A program made the translations under genes and the position numbers. From NCBI GenBank assembly GCA_037893245.1, contig JBAIAA010000605.1, forward strand, positions 682,001 through 746,000: 64,000 nucleotides of DNA, written 5' to 3'. Shown in pieces: positions 1-13,756 of this stretch. The stretch is from Crossaster papposus. Taxonomy: Eukaryota > Echinodermata > Asteroidea > Velatida > Solasteridae. The notes beneath the pieces are model-generated. The model worked only from the letters and a program-made list of their open reading frames with translations. It was not told where the DNA came from and ran no database searches. Numbering within the stretch: position 1 is the first letter of the stretch; each line of letters begins with the position of its first letter.

Positions 1-1612
<1,612 letters not shown>

Positions 1613-4600
1613 ATGGCGACAGAAAATGAGCTCCCTGGTGAGTGGAAAAAATTCACGCCAAAACGATGATATTTTCCAGATTTGGGGGGTTTTTGTACCA
1701 TTTTTTTATAATATGTGTTGATGAGGAATACAATAAAGTCGTTAGTGATTTGGTTGTATTAGTATAACTTGTACTACGGGCATAGGAATGCTTTGGTGGT
1801 CCGTGGAAATTTCTCTGTGTGTGGCGTGACGTGACGTTTGTGCACAGCGGGGGCTGCCCAATTTCCGGACAAAAGGGTTCAGTGTTTGTAAATTGTAATT
1901 AATTAACGGGCCGCTTTATTATCGCCGTACTTATTACAATGTAATACGTTTCTCAATAGGAATACAGATTGCTCTAACCTTACTAATTTGTTCTGTATGT
2001 CTGTTTGAGTTGTTTAAGTAGGAGAACTTTGGTGCAGTTGAACAACTGGACCACACAACTGTGAATGTGGCGTACACAAATATAGTCTGAGTTAATACTG
2101 GGCCCTAGTTAGTCCTAGTCTATGGCCCCGCACTAGAGTACACTCTGTGCTGTAGGCCATACGTCCATCAGTGCAAAAAAAAACCCGGGACTTTTTGCAC
2201 TTATTTCATGGAAATCATTCGATCTCAAACTCAAACATTTGGTGTAATTTGTCTCTAAATCTGCGTTATAAAGTTTTTAACAAAACAATATTGCGGAACA
2301 AGTCTGCGCAGGCGTGCACAGCTCGTCGCATCGAACAACAGTGGGCGCTTAGACCCAATAATTAGGCCGTTTTCACTCCTTTTTTTTCTAATTTTGGATT
2401 TTGTCTGTCGTTCTATGCCCCAACGACTTCTCAGCCTAGTGCACCTGAAGAACTGAATTGGGAACACAAAAGTTGCCCAAATACGCCAAATACTTGACAA
2501 AATATCTTGGAAAGAGCATACTGGTTTCTATACATGTTAAAAATGAATTATCTGGGCTTCAATGGTACTCACGGTTATTTGAGGTTGCAAATCCGAGCAA
2601 TTTCGACCAGCTTTTCAAAAAACTGTTTTCAAATGATGCCAATGATATTTGCTGGTGTATAAACTCTATAAACGTCCCGACGGCACCAGACTCCATAAGA
2701 GCACACTATGCGAAGACGGGGGACACGACAATGGCTTTTCGAGCGACCACAACGACTGTTTTGTGATGCAAGAGTGCAGGCCTGCATCGCTGCACTGTAC
2801 AGTAGAGACAAATTACACCAGACGGAAACACGAAAAAGTCCTAATTTTAGCAAAATATCGATGCGCTATAATAAATGAACCTGAATGCCGAGTTTGAGAC
2901 CGAATGATTACCATGAAATAAGTGCAAAAAATCCCGTTTTGTTTGCACTGATGAACGTATGGCCTACAGCACAAGGTGTACTCTAGTGCGGGGCCATAGA
3001 CTAGGGCTAGGCCCTAGTTATCGTTTTTTTTTAACATTTGTACATGATCTGGCGCTGCTAGAGCCCGAGGAAGTACAACATGCATCAGACCAAATGTCTT
3101 AAATGTGGTTCAAAATGTCGCCGAAAAATACTTAACAAAATACCTCCAAATCCCCTAAATAGCCTTCTATGTGTGTCCAAGATCATCTTAATGGGCTTCG
3201 GGGGTACTCACGATCAATTCTTGACCTGCATATCGTGTCGCGCACGTGATACACTGACCTGTGACATCGCAGAGCACCCCTCCGTATAGGGGTACGGTCG
3301 ACATGTGATCGTTCAAAATCATGGCGAACAAAAAGTGCGCAGTATTCGCTGGAATACTGTCGTCAAAATTCTTGCATTTGCAGGTCAAAAATTGATCGTG
3401 AGTACTCCTGAAGCCCATTACGATGTTCTTGGACACACATGGAAGGCTATTTAGGGGATTTTGAGGAATTTTGTTTTGTAGATTTCTGTGACATTTTGAA
3501 CCACATTTAAGACATTTGGCCTGATGCATGATGTACTTCCTCGGGCTCTAGTAGCGCCAGATCATGTACAAATGTTAAAAAAGAGATAACTAGAGTCCAG
3601 TAACTCGGACTACGTACATGTATACAACAACGCCACGCGCTGATGGATTACAAAAACTATTTTTCCATAAAAAACGCTACATGTATGTGACTGTATGTCC
3701 ATTGTCGCCAACATTTCTCACCATATTACTCTTTAGTGATACACATTGCTCCTTTACACCAAAAGTTTCCAAAATATAGCACCTTCCGTTCCCAAGAAAT
3801 TCCATGAAAAAAAGATTGAGTCCAATACAAACGTGTTGAATTTTTAGTTCGCCGTGATTGCCAGGAGACCTTGGCACGGTGCCCCGAATTCTTCACGTTA
3901 AAATGGCGGTAGTGGAGACCATCCAGCTGGGACTAGACTTTTTGCTGCGCACGGTGACCTCGCTGAATGATGCGACTGACTAAAAGTAAAAGGGATCACG
4001 TTTGTATCGGGCTCCACCTTTTTTTCATGGAATTTCTTGGGAATGATTGGTTTTTTTTAAAAGCTTTTGGTGTAAAGGAGCAATGTGTATCACTAAAGAG
4101 TAATATGGTAAGGCGACTATGGACATACAGTCACATAGCGTTTTTTATGGGAAAATAGATAGTTTTTGTAATCCATCAACGCAGGGTGTTGTATACACCA
4201 CGTTCCCGGTGTAGCCCACAAAGTAACTTACGCATAGGAGGGCTAATATCGTGGTTCTCGGGAAGTATTTCCAAAACGTTTGTGTAAGGCCCCTTGCCTT
4301 ACAGGATCAACATGCAAACAAAGCGGAATTATTTTCTCAAACAATAGCGATTGAAAAACCTCTGTAATTAACATTGAGATATTTCGACAGAACATTATTG
4401 AGGGAATCAATATCAGAATTCTACAATAAAGTGTACGTTTAGACCAATTTCTTACCCACTCCATAAGCCATTTTGCGGATACTGCCATCTTGAATCAATA
4501 CGATAGTTTTATAGTGCCTTCTACTAATGTCAAAACGACAAGTAACACAAAACAACAAAATTAAGCGTGACCTCAACAATTCTAAGTTTCAAGCAACTAC

Positions 4601-7600
4601 CCCGTTGGCGGCTACGTGGCTACGAAGTAGTGGGCAACGAATCAAGCGTGACCGTGTAGTGAGAACAACGCAACACAAAACAACTAAGGCTCGACCAACA
4701 AATTATAATTCGCAAGCAACTACCCCGTTGATGGCTACGTGTCTATGTGGGTGGGCAATCAATCGTGACTGCGTAGACCGGCTACGAGGGGGGAGTAGAG
4801 GAGTTGTGGGGGTATTCTGCAATTGTGCCGATGGGGTTCAAGATGAAGATGAAAATGATAATGGCAGCAATATTTTCATGTCGAAGTGGTTAAGAAAAAT
4901 TCTGATCTTGATGGCGGTTTTATTAAGTGTTTTACAACATGTTTGTTTGTGTTCACTGTGCATCGCAGTGCTCGCCATCTTTACTTTTATGTGACGTTTT
5001 GTCGTCTTGACCGTCATTTTACCCAAAAAATGCCCTACGACATACGGTACATGTTATACCTGTCGGTTTGTAACAAGTTCAGTTAGTCCAATAACCTGAA
5101 AGTGGATTTTGTTCCTTTATATAAGGAACAGGGTCTGACTCTACACAATTGCCCGATCGTTCACATTTAAACTTTGCGTCATGTAAACACATAACATATA
5201 CACATACATACAGGTACTGTAGATTGTATGTTATGTGTTTACATGACTATTTTTGTTCACCCTATCACCTCAGTGATGGTAAATACCTTGGCCATTATGA
5301 TGATGATTGTGACTGTCTATTTGTTCTATGCATGTAATGTTACATGTAACACAAAGCCATTCAGCATAAACATGATCAATTTGGCTTTGTTTTGGCTTTG
5401 TTTTGCCTGATATACAGTACCTCAAACAGGGGCCAATTTCACGGAGCTGCTAAGCACAAAAATTTGCTTAGCATGAAAATTTGTCCTTGGTAAAAACAAG
5501 GTTACAGACCAAATGTTCACGTGATCTTTATTGTTTTTGATTGATAATCAGCTGGTTTTTTGCTTAGCATAAAAAACACGTAGAATTTTGGCTGATAACT
5601 TGTTTTTAATGAGCAAGACGTTTTTGTGCTAAGCAAATTTTTGTGCTTAGCAGCGCCGTGAAATTGGCCCCAGATCTGTAAGTTACCTGGGGCCAATTTC
5701 ACGGAGCTGCTAAGCACAAAAAATTGCTTAGCATGAAAATTTGCCCTTGGTAAAAACAAGGTTACAGACAAAATTGTTACGTGATCTTTATTGTTTTTGA
5801 TTGATAATGAGCTGTTTTTTTGCTTAGCATAAAAAACACGTAGAATTTTGGCTGATAACTTGTTTTTAATGAGCAAGACGTTTTTGTGCTAAGCAAATTT
5901 TTGTGCTTAGCAGCGCCGTGAAATTGGCCCCAGATCTGTAAGTTACCTGGGGCCAATTTCACGGAGCTGCTAAGCACAAAAAATTGCTTAGCATGAAAAT
6001 TTGCCCTTGGTAAAAACAAGGTTACAGACAAAATTGTTACGTGATCTTTATTGTTTTTGATTGATAATGAGCTGTTTTTTTGCTTAGCATAAAAAACACG
6101 TAGAATTTTGGCTGATAACTTGTTTTTAATGAGCAAGACGTTTTTGTGCTAAGCAAATTTTTGTGCTTAGCAGCTCCGTGAAATTGGCCCCTGGTCTTGT
6201 GGTCTGGAGCATTGAATTGACTGTCTGTGGGTAAAGCTGCAGGTTGTGGGTTCGAGTCCGGCCTATGATATGTGTGCTCTTGGGCAAGGCACTTTTGTCA
6301 CTCATTAGTTTTCCCCACCCAGGAGTAAAATAGGTACTTGTGAGGGGGGAGATGAATGTTATTATCTACTTTGCGCTGATTGCAGTATTGATCTGTATAC
6401 TCCTAGGGAGCTGAGATGTATTTGGAATGTTTCGTGGGCCCAATGAGCGGGGATAATAATAACACATCCCACAGCGTCTTGAGTACCAGTCTTTCTATAT
6501 GTGTGCTATATATGTGTGCTATATAAGGACTTCCTATTTTTATTATTGAACACTCATAACAAACTTTTTTTGTTACTGGACAGGACAAGGTATTCCAAGG
6601 ATTGTGTTCCCTATTATGGGCTATACGTCCACTGGATCAGTCACAATGAGTAACATCAGCAGCTCTGCACCTAACTTGTCCGGTGGTCATCCCGGCCAAC
6701 TGATTGCCCAATCTGTACCCTCTCATCCTGGACCAATGATTTCCCCTGGACCTTATAACCAATCGGAACCAGGCATCTCACCTCAGCACAGAGGGGCTCC
6801 ATTTGGGCCGTTCACTGCCCCTGTCATGACCCAGCCTTACCCATACACCAGCATATCGGGGTTATACCCTAACCCCTCTCAGCCCAATGTGTCCCCATTT
6901 CAGCCCAATAGTTCTTCCGTCAAGCCACTTGGACTGTTGCACCCACCGCCTGCCCATCAAGTCGCCAACCCTTTACAGCCAAACACAAGCTCATCTCAGT
7001 CGGTACCGGTTACCAGCACGCCATCGGTTAATAGTTCCTTGCCAGGTAATGGTGCCCATCCACCGTCTACTAATACTGTCTCCAGCGGAAGAAACACACC
7101 AGGAGCATCTAACTGTAGTGACCACCCCGAAGCCAGCGACAACCAGAGCACATGTACAAGTACCCTTCCGGTAACCAGTGGCCCACATTTCTCCAACTCT
7201 CTCTCCACCATTTCCTCGGCCCCTTCCGTGTCTGGTGCCAACCCAAAGTCCAAGCACAAGACAGCCGGAACTTCCTCCATGTCATCCTCGCTTCCATCAC
7301 TCGACGAGTTCACTGTGACAAAGCCAATAAATGATCGACAGAATTTCACAAATGATGTCGCGAGGCAGCTCTTCGACGAAGAATACAAGAAATTCGGCGG
7401 GGTCAATGAATTCAAGGCGTACGTCTCTGAACAGCAAAGATGGCGCTGGGATATCCACAACAATGTGACCACACTGGAGACACGCGTTAAGAACTTGATA
7501 GCAAACAAGAACAGTGGCGTGGCGCAGAATGTCGTCCGCTACAAGACAATTCCCACCAATGCAAAGAGTGAAGATGTCAAGCGATGCGAAGCTACTGTAG

Positions 7601-8157
7601 CGACGATGGATGCAATGGTCAGCAGGGTTGCCACGTCCAGGACAGAGCTCTTGCATCGCAAAGGTAACTTACTGTCCCGGAATCTACATTCGGAACCTTT
7701 GAACAATGAGTTCAAGTTCCTGGAGAACTGTTTCTCCCGTGTGGATCTGATGTACACTACTCTGATCACAAACAGGGCTTGCCTCAACCAGACCCTGTCC
7801 CACCTGCGCCAGAATTTCTCCCAAGAGTCGGCAGCTGCGGCCGAAGTCCGCAGGCTGAAACGCCGCAGAAAGGAAAACCTGCGCAAGAAGAGAAAGAGGA
7901 AGGAACAGACCTTGGAGAAGCGGGCATGCGAGATCCTTCTGAAGATCACTCAGAATGGGGTACTGGAGAGGGTTTGGAGCAACCCAGAGGGCCAGAGAGT
8001 CTCGGCAAATGAACTGCTACACAATCAGCTGGATGCGCTGAAATCGGTGAATGATATCGAAGCTTTGCAGCTCATCATCTCCAGGGGGTACTTGGATCCG
8101 TCGGCTGTGGAAGTGGTGTCTAGAAAAATGATCCTTCTACAAAATGGAGTCAAATAA
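1613..8157 (+). CDS. Pro/Ser-rich coiled-coil protein, 532 residues, two coding exons (possibly PDCD7/U11-59K-like)
   Basis: Exon 1 codes from ATG 1613 to 1637 (MATENELP plus one base) and ends at a strong donor, GTGAGT at 1638. Exon 2 runs 6584-8157 after a T-rich tract and the acceptor CAG at 6581-6583. The join keeps frame and gives Gly at the junction, then QGIPRI and the 517-codon open frame, stop TAA 8155-8157. Residues 1 to about 240 are rich in Pro, Ser, Asn and Thr and look disordered. From about 244 (LPSLDEFTV) the protein is helical and charged, with a very basic stretch near residues 430-450 (RRLKRRRKENLRKKRKRKEQ) followed by a helical C-terminus. The layout (Pro-rich N-terminus, helical charged C-terminus with a basic run) resembles PDCD7, the 59K protein of the minor-spliceosome U11/U12 snRNP, but the characteristic PDCD7 C-terminal end is not evident. 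That identity is a weak inference. The gene itself is well supported by the long open frame and the fitting splice sites. Confidence 0.75.
2101..3020. mobile_element. Foldback element 1 (long terminal inverted repeats)
   Basis: The ends are inverted copies of each other. The sequence around CTATGGCCCCGCACTAGAG at about 2120 returns as its reverse complement near 2990. The arms stay alignable for roughly 150 bp (about 2101-2260 against 2800-3020), including a shared run meaning 'TTTTTGCACTTATTTCATGG'. The interior has no recognisable transposase. It is probably a non-autonomous DNA transposon sitting in the intron of the 1613-8157 gene. Family not identified. Confidence 0.75.
3013..3594. mobile_element. 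Foldback element 2 (long palindrome)
   Basis: The outer ends read CTAGTTATC at 3013 and its reverse complement at about 3586-3594. Arms of about 210 bp (3013-3232 and 3376-3594) share, in inverted order, GTACATGATCTGGCGCTGCTA-type sequence, a CCTCGGGCTC run and a TGTGTGTCCAAGA-type run. A unique centre of about 140 bp separates them. The short open frames on both strands are mirror images of the arms, not genes. It abuts element 1 directly. Confidence 0.8.
3619..4197. mobile_element. Foldback element 3 (long palindrome)
   Basis: Arms of about 200 bp (3619-3837 and 3995-4197) are inverted copies. GATGGATTACAAAAACTAT in the left arm returns as its complement near 4165, and both contain the segment encoding FFMEFLGN in opposite directions. 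The centre is about 155 bp of unrelated sequence. This is a third independent palindrome in a row in the same intron. No transposase or clear target duplication was seen. Confidence 0.78.
4584..4781. repeat. Direct repeat pair of about 70 bp
   Basis: The segment CAAGCAACTACCCCGTTG near 4590 is repeated near 4715, each followed by related GGCTACGTG and GGGCAA...AATC...CGTGAC sequence. The copies are about 125 bp apart. A 155-codon open frame (4527-4994) covers them, but it has no family signature and reflects the repeat, so it is not called as a gene. Confidence 0.5.
5429..6191. mobile_element. Three tandem copies of a hAT-like MITE
   Basis: Three nearly identical units start at 5429, 5689 and 5949, an exact 260-bp period. 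Each is itself palindromic at its ends: it opens GGGGCCAATTTCACGGAGC, with a nearby GCTTAGCA, and closes with GTGAAATTGGCCCC. With flanking bases the ends read CAGGGGCC or CTGGGGCC, which fits hAT-type termini. Between units lies an 18-bp spacer containing AGATCTGTAAGTTAC. Open frames here on the minus strand are repeat translations, not genes. A lone end of the same family lies at about 60383-60415. Confidence 0.8.
6192..6556 (+). mobile_element. tRNA-derived SINE
   Basis: This follows immediately after the MITE trimer. A B-box-like GGTTCGAGTCC sits at 6248-6258, followed by a 'TGGGCAAGGCAC' segment and, near the end, CTATATAAGGACTTCC with a TATTTTTATTATT tail. This organisation (tRNA-like head, unique body, A/T-rich tail) is typical of tRNA SINEs in marine invertebrates. 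It ends only about 30 bp before the splice acceptor of exon 2 at 6584. Confidence 0.6.
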
Positions 8158-9456
8158 TTGCACCACACGATCTGAAGATGATGGTGAATTTGTCACACGC
8201 CTATATTCCACCTCGATTCCTATAAATGCATAGTGTACATGAATATTCACACATGTGTAAGCTTAAGACGAAATTGAGATAAAATTGGTTTAAAATTACA
8301 AAAGGTATTCTGATAAATATATTCAAGTATGTCATAAATACACAAGTTTTTACTGTATGTACACTTTGTAAATTGTTTGTCCAAGATTTCTACATATCCG
8401 GTATACATTGTGATTTCAGGAAGCTATCAAGCATTTTAGGAAGTGCACTTGTACTTAGATAACAATTCGCAAACATCCTTAATTTAATACACTAACCCCC
8501 CGAATGGTTCCTCAGGACCTGCCTGCTAAATCCAACAGAGTCCAACTGAGCTCATATGACTTTATTGTTTAATCCAACACAGTCCAACTGAGCTCATATG
8601 ACTTTATTGTGTAATCCAACACAGTCCAACTGAGCTCATATGACTTTACTGTTTAATCCAACACAGTCCAACAGGATCCAACTGTGTCTTATTTTTTATC
8701 AAACAGAGTCCAACTTGGTGTTATTATACCAGTAATCATGGTAACCCAAAACAATGCGATTCTGAATGCATTCCAGAATATATCAAATGACTTGCCTGCT
8801 CAATCCAACAGTGTCCAACGAAAACTGGTTGGATCCTGTTGGATTCAGCAGGGTTAGGTTAAGCTGATTTTGTTTCTCCATATTTTTTAAAATATTTTTT
8901 GGGGGGTGGTCTTAAGTTAAAACAAAATTGTATTCAACCTTTGCAATGAATATTTTTAATTCTTGCCATATATAAATTGTGTGCAGTACATACGTACTGT
9001 GTGCAGAGTTGTGTCAAGCTTATGCAGAAGGAATCACAAGTAATGTACAGATTGTGTTTGTGGACGTGATTTGGGTTTTAGGTATGTACAGGGTTTTGGC
9101 TATATTTTGGAAGCTGCATGAAACATAGGAACTAAACGAGCCAACTGTTTTGTTTTTGTAGATGTAGTTTTTAGTTGTTTTAACTCTTTACGTATGGATA
9201 CTGGATACAAACCAATTTACTGGCTCACCTGGGGGAGACTCGAACCTGTAACCATTTACTGACTCGTGCCAATAGCTCCGCCGTTGAAACCATCAAGCAC
9301 GCAGATATTGGCCAGTCGGTAAACATGGGGGAAACTCAACTTTAACATTAATTACAATTTGAATTTAATAAAAACCAACTCTTCCTCTCTCATAGCTTAA
9401 CGATAGGTTTTGATAGATAGGGTAGCTGACTCCTAGAGAGGGAGGGATTAACTTAA
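8158..9456 (+). other. 3' flank of the 532-residue gene; intergenic
   Basis: This presumably includes the 3'UTR of the upstream gene. The first canonical AATAAA I noticed is at 9367-9372, which would make a long 3'UTR of about 1.2 kb; earlier variant signals are possible. No other gene is seen. A tandem repeat (8529-8690) lies inside, and 9226-9320 has a weak tRNA-like B-box on the minus strand. Confidence 0.4.
8529..8690. repeat. 42-bp tandem repeat, about 3.5 copies
   Basis: AATCCAACA(C/G)AGTCCAACTGAG recurs at 8529, 8571, 8613 and 8655, an exact 42-bp spacing, with the intervening CTCATATGACTTTA kept in each full copy. Further degenerate 'TCCAAC' pieces continue to about 8850. Confidence 0.85.
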
Positions 9457-9657
9457 CCCTAACTTCCTAGTGTGATTGACTAGGAACCATACCCATCCTG
9501 GCAAATCCCAACACCATATGGTAAACTGTACACACAAACTGTTGGACTTTGATTCTAATCCAGTGTAAAAGACAATCAGTATATGGGTCTAGTACTCATC
9601 CTAACATATTCCAACAAAACCTGGTGTTGGAGTTTAACTGGATGGGGATTTGTAGGG
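9457..9657. mobile_element. piggyBac-type MITE with TTAA duplication
   Basis: A 201-bp segment starting CCCTAACTTCC and ending TTTGTAGGG is flanked on both sides by TTAA (9453-9456 and 9658-9661). TTAA target duplication with CCCTA...TAGGG ends is the piggyBac signature. There is no coding capacity. Confidence 0.65.
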
Positions 9658-10440
9658 TTAAAGGATTTGGGACTTAAAAACTAGTACGTGTATTTATTGA
9701 TGCACATGCGTTCAAATTCAAACAGTTGTTACTACGCAAGAAGAATTTTCCTAAGTTGGCTTTTAAATATTACGTGTCAAGATCGTGCGTTTTTAACAAT
9801 AAGTTTAAATAATTAGAGCAGATAATTTAGGGTGCTCAAAATAAAATAGAACTGCTAATTGTTAAGTGTGTTGTAGAGTTTAAGGTAGATGAACGTATAA
9901 GATTGATTAATTGATACGCAACATGTATTATTACGATGAATTGGATAAGTTGAACTTTAAATCAGGAATATTTACAGGCTGTGTAGAATTTTGCATGCCT
10001 AATTTGAATAATGTATTCTTTGAAGGTTGCCCTGATATAGGTACAATATTGACAAAAATAACAAGTAATTTTTAGAATTTTGAACAATTAGAAATGATGC
10101 TTTTTCCGGAAAAGCAACATAAGATTGCAATGGAAACAATGTAGAATACCCACTAAAATGCATGATGTCAGACAATTTAAGCTTGATGAAACCTGGATTT
10201 AAGTTGTGGTAAATCTCTTTTGTAAGTTTCTTTTCACAACCATGCAAAATCACGAAAGAGATTTACCACATACATTAATGCTATTGCCTTTCACCATGCA
10301 AATCTTCAAGTCACAAAACTGGATTTAGCAATGCTCTAAAAGGAATTTCCAAAATGGACGAAAACTTGTTCATGTTTTGGTTCATACTTTATGTGAATGC
10401 AATGAGAATTTGAAACTTGCAAAGCACTCGCTGTGAATAT

Positions 10441-10495
10441 TGGCAGGTGCGGGATTTGAACCTGCGACCTCTGGAATACCGTACCAGAGTTGAAT
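10441..10495 (-). repeat. tRNA-like SINE remnant
   Basis: On the minus strand the sequence reads as the 3' half of a tRNA: CCAGAGGTCGCAGGTTCAAATCC followed by CGCACCTGCCA. Only the T-arm/B-box part is convincing and there is no foldable 5' half, so it is a SINE or tRNA fragment, not a gene. Confidence 0.45.
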
Positions 10496-10826
10496 TGTGT
10501 TCAACTTTTGCAAAATCGCATTGCAATTTTTTGCCCCGACGTAACAAAATTTGCGTTCACTTGTGTGCCGAGTATAGCTTAAAGTAACAGAGAACGCCAC
10601 AATGAAACTTTATTTGTTGATGAAATTCGCTTTGATTTGCTTGAAGTATAAATTGGACTTATAAACCAGCGATTACACTAAACCTTGATACCGGTGACCT
10701 GCATGGATAGATTGATGTTGTACTGTATTTTCCTATTTAAGTCTGTGCACAGTGTGCCTTAATGTGGAAATACATGTACATACACAGAGACGGTGACAGG
10801 AGATATTCATTCTTAATCTCTTCACC

Positions 10827-10950
10827 CAACTGCATGTACATGTACATGTACAGTGTATGTACATGTACTATGTGTGTACACATGTATACGTGTACGTACA
10901 AGAGTACATGTATGATGCATGTATGGTGCATGCATGTACATGTACATGTA
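10827..10950. repeat. ATGTAC-rich simple repeat
   Basis: Imperfect alternation of ATGTAC and related GTGTAC words (for example CATGTACATGTACATGTACA at about 10830). Open frames on both strands here, rich in Met, Tyr, His and Cys, are by-products of the repeat. Confidence 0.85.
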
Positions 10951-10959
10951 TGATGCTGT

Positions 10960-13557
10960 ACTATACAGTTGGTATAATGAACAATGTACTTTTCATCCAG
11001 TGACTGGTTCCTTAGTTTACTATATTAATTCCTTTAAATCCAGTTACATGTAGTTTTCTCTAATTGTGTATAGATCTGTTACTCATGAATGTAGCACTCG
11101 TAATCAAAGACTAACAAAATGATGCGCCTATCAAATGTTTGAGCACTCTTCGTGAAGTGAATCCATCTTGTGCGAATGTTTATGTTGTAAAGAATGTAAG
11201 AGTGTTTGCCTTTCCAAAGTTTCCACGTAACAATGACATGCGAGTGACAAAATCCTCACCCAGGGGTTTCAGAAACGTGACCAAACCCCGACATAAAACC
11301 TGGGGGGGAGGGAGGAGGCATTGATAGGCACCTTACGACTGCTTTAAGTTGAGCGAAATTCCTCATGGACAAGACATTCACAAATCTTTTGGAAACTGTA
11401 AAAAAAAAATTATGAAAAATTGTCAAAAACCTAGAATTTGTAGTTGAGCTAAATGGCATGATGAGTCAGTTTGTTGTTCCAACTGTGCATCTTCGCATAA
11501 CGATTTGACAATTTTTCTTTCGGGAAAAACACTTCATTGCCGGTATGCGTGCAAAAGCATAGTGGGTGCCAGCAAATTTACAAAGATCTTTGTGTTCTGA
11601 AGTAACATTTTTGTTTTAACGTTGGACAGCGAAGTGTTTTCAGGTGTCTTTTTTGCGTCCAAACAAAAATTTCCATCGTCTTTTTGATTGCACAAACAAA
11701 CAAAATGCACAGAATTTTGATTTGGTTACTACAATGTACGTCCCCTATAGTCTTGTCTGCATTTATTTGTTGCGTTTTTTCCAAAAAGAACAATTGCCAA
11801 ATCTTGTTGTGCACATGCAATACCAAACTGGCTTATTCTCGTTACTATTCTAGTTAACAGAACAACTTGAATACTTGGTTTGTTGTTAGCAATATTTCAA
11901 TGTCAAGAAAACCTCTAACCAACAGTCGACTCTGTGGCTGCTAACCCAATTTAGAATTGCAAAACAAAATGTTTATTTTATAGCAGTTTTATCATTTTTA
12001 CGATAACCAGCCCTAGATTATCGGCTTTAGAAATATAAAATTGTAAATATTATGTGAGCAGTATTCCAAGGTTTTAAGTGAAAATGCTGTAGTTTGATAT
12101 TAGTGTAAAACATTACTTTGCCTTTATATTAATAGTAAGGAGCATCAACTTTGTGTACTGTACATATACATTTTTTTAGCATTAAATAGACCTGCGGCAA
12201 ATCTGAAACTGTCGACCTGACTGTAAAGGTTAAAATGGTTAAGGAATTAAAAAGAAAGATAATAATTGGAATGAATTTATTCAATTTTTTAACAGTATGA
12301 TTTGCCTTAAAGACGCAGATCTTAGACAGATCCCTGCATTTGCAATGTATTGTGACTGAAACTTTGTCGAAGTCGTAGACATGTATAGGCCAGAGACAGA
12401 TTGGCGAACAATTGTTAATTGGGTGATTTAAGCATGACATTTAGTGGCACACAATCATAGTATGTCATTAGAAACATATTTGGCTACGAGGCCATTGTAG
12501 ATTTGTTCTTTGAAAAAATATAGGTAGAATAACATGCATTTTATTTTTTTTCAAAATGGCTGCCATTGCATGTTATTTCACCAATATTTTTAATATTTTC
12601 AAATCTGTGATGGCCCTATAACCAATATCTTTCTCATGTTATGGCATGATTGTGCGCCATATTTCATGCTTTTATCATCAAGTGAACAATTCTATCATAT
12701 TCACCAATTTGCCTGACTAGTACACACATTCTAGTTTTGGTCCGTTTTATGCGAGACCGTACTATTCTATACATGGTCAATGCATTTTTCTACTTGGAAC
12801 ATCCTGTTTTTTTTTAACTGTAGGTTAAAACCCAGCATTGAATTATACATGCACATTTTTGACCTCCACTATATCAATACAGTATGAGTTTGATTGTGTA
12901 TTTGCCATGATAATGTACATACATGTACCATAATATACACAGTAGCTTGATTAAATGTTCATGTTTCGTCCGACATATTGCACATTATGTCATGTGTCCT
13001 GAAATCAATTTTTCCCCAGACATTTGTGAGGCGGAACTGGACAAAGGCTGTAATTCCGAAACATTGATTTTCAGATTTTAAGGTAGTAATTTGTAATCTT
13101 TGATATGTGACCTGCTCCAAAGAAAAGTGCTGTTCTTGCAGTCCAGTCTGGTTTCTAGACTTCTTTCAGACGGATTCAGTAAATTAGGGGCAGTGTTTGA
13201 AAATAGTCAGGTTTTTACAACGATTGCCGGCTGGCAATCATTTAAAATTGATACAAAATTCTACATCACATCAGGTGCCGTCATTTAACAGGATGCTCGA
13301 CTGTTATTCACAATAATTCAGTTTTGGTTTATACTACCTTCAAAAGCCATAATGTCTGGTTGAAGTGTTAGGAAAATTGTATTCATTCCTAATAGCAGCA
13401 AACCTTTATTTTGACCTCTTGCCAGAATGCCTCACAAAACACTTTCCATTACGAGGTAAAACTTGAGATCTTGGAAATATGCCCCCGCATTTTTCAGGTC
13501 GTTGTAAAGGCCATTATTTTAGTTTGATACAATAAAATTTAAAATTGTGAGCTTAAC
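10960..13557. other. Intergenic, no gene recognised
   Basis: AT-rich sequence with only short open frames of no recognisable family. No repeat with clear ends was resolved by eye. Confidence 0.5.
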
Positions 13558-13561
13558 TTAA

Positions 13562-13752
13562 CGCCGGAGGACGTATACACGCAAAGTTTTCCCCAGATTC
13601 AAAACGGATGACGCATAAACACGTCACGAGCAAGGCCGGAAATATCTGTCAGCAGCGAGCAAGGCATGAAATGCATGGGTGTGCTTCCCGGTACCATCGG
13701 CCTGATCCCGCCTCGGATCGAGTTTCGTTAAAAATAATCCCGGCGCGAACTG
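13562..13752 (+). mobile_element. piggyBac-type MITE (family A), left end shortened
   Basis: Flanked by TTAA (13558-13561, 13753-13756). The right end is GGCGCGAACTGG as in the full copies at 25508 and 27471; the left end starts at CGCCGGAGGACG and lacks the first bases. The body shares ATTCAAAACGGATGACGCAT and GAGTTTCGTTAAAAATAATC with the array copies, so the family is also present outside the array. Confidence 0.75.
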
Positions 13753-13756
13753 GTTA

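Noticed and set aside
3188..3529. Minus-strand frame of 113 codons
   Set aside because: Runs through the arms of a palindromic element; the same peptide appears from the other arm on the plus strand.
4527..4994. 155-codon open frame in the intron
   Set aside because: Contains a nucleotide direct repeat and a chance hydrophobic end; no family signature, and it lies inside the intron of a supported gene.
5517..6136. Two 119-codon minus-strand frames
   Set aside because: Translations of the tandem MITE; near identity follows from the DNA repeat.
9226..9320. tRNA-like segment with GGTTCGAGTC on the minus strand
   Set aside because: Only the B-box is convincing; no cloverleaf and no repeat partner in the window.
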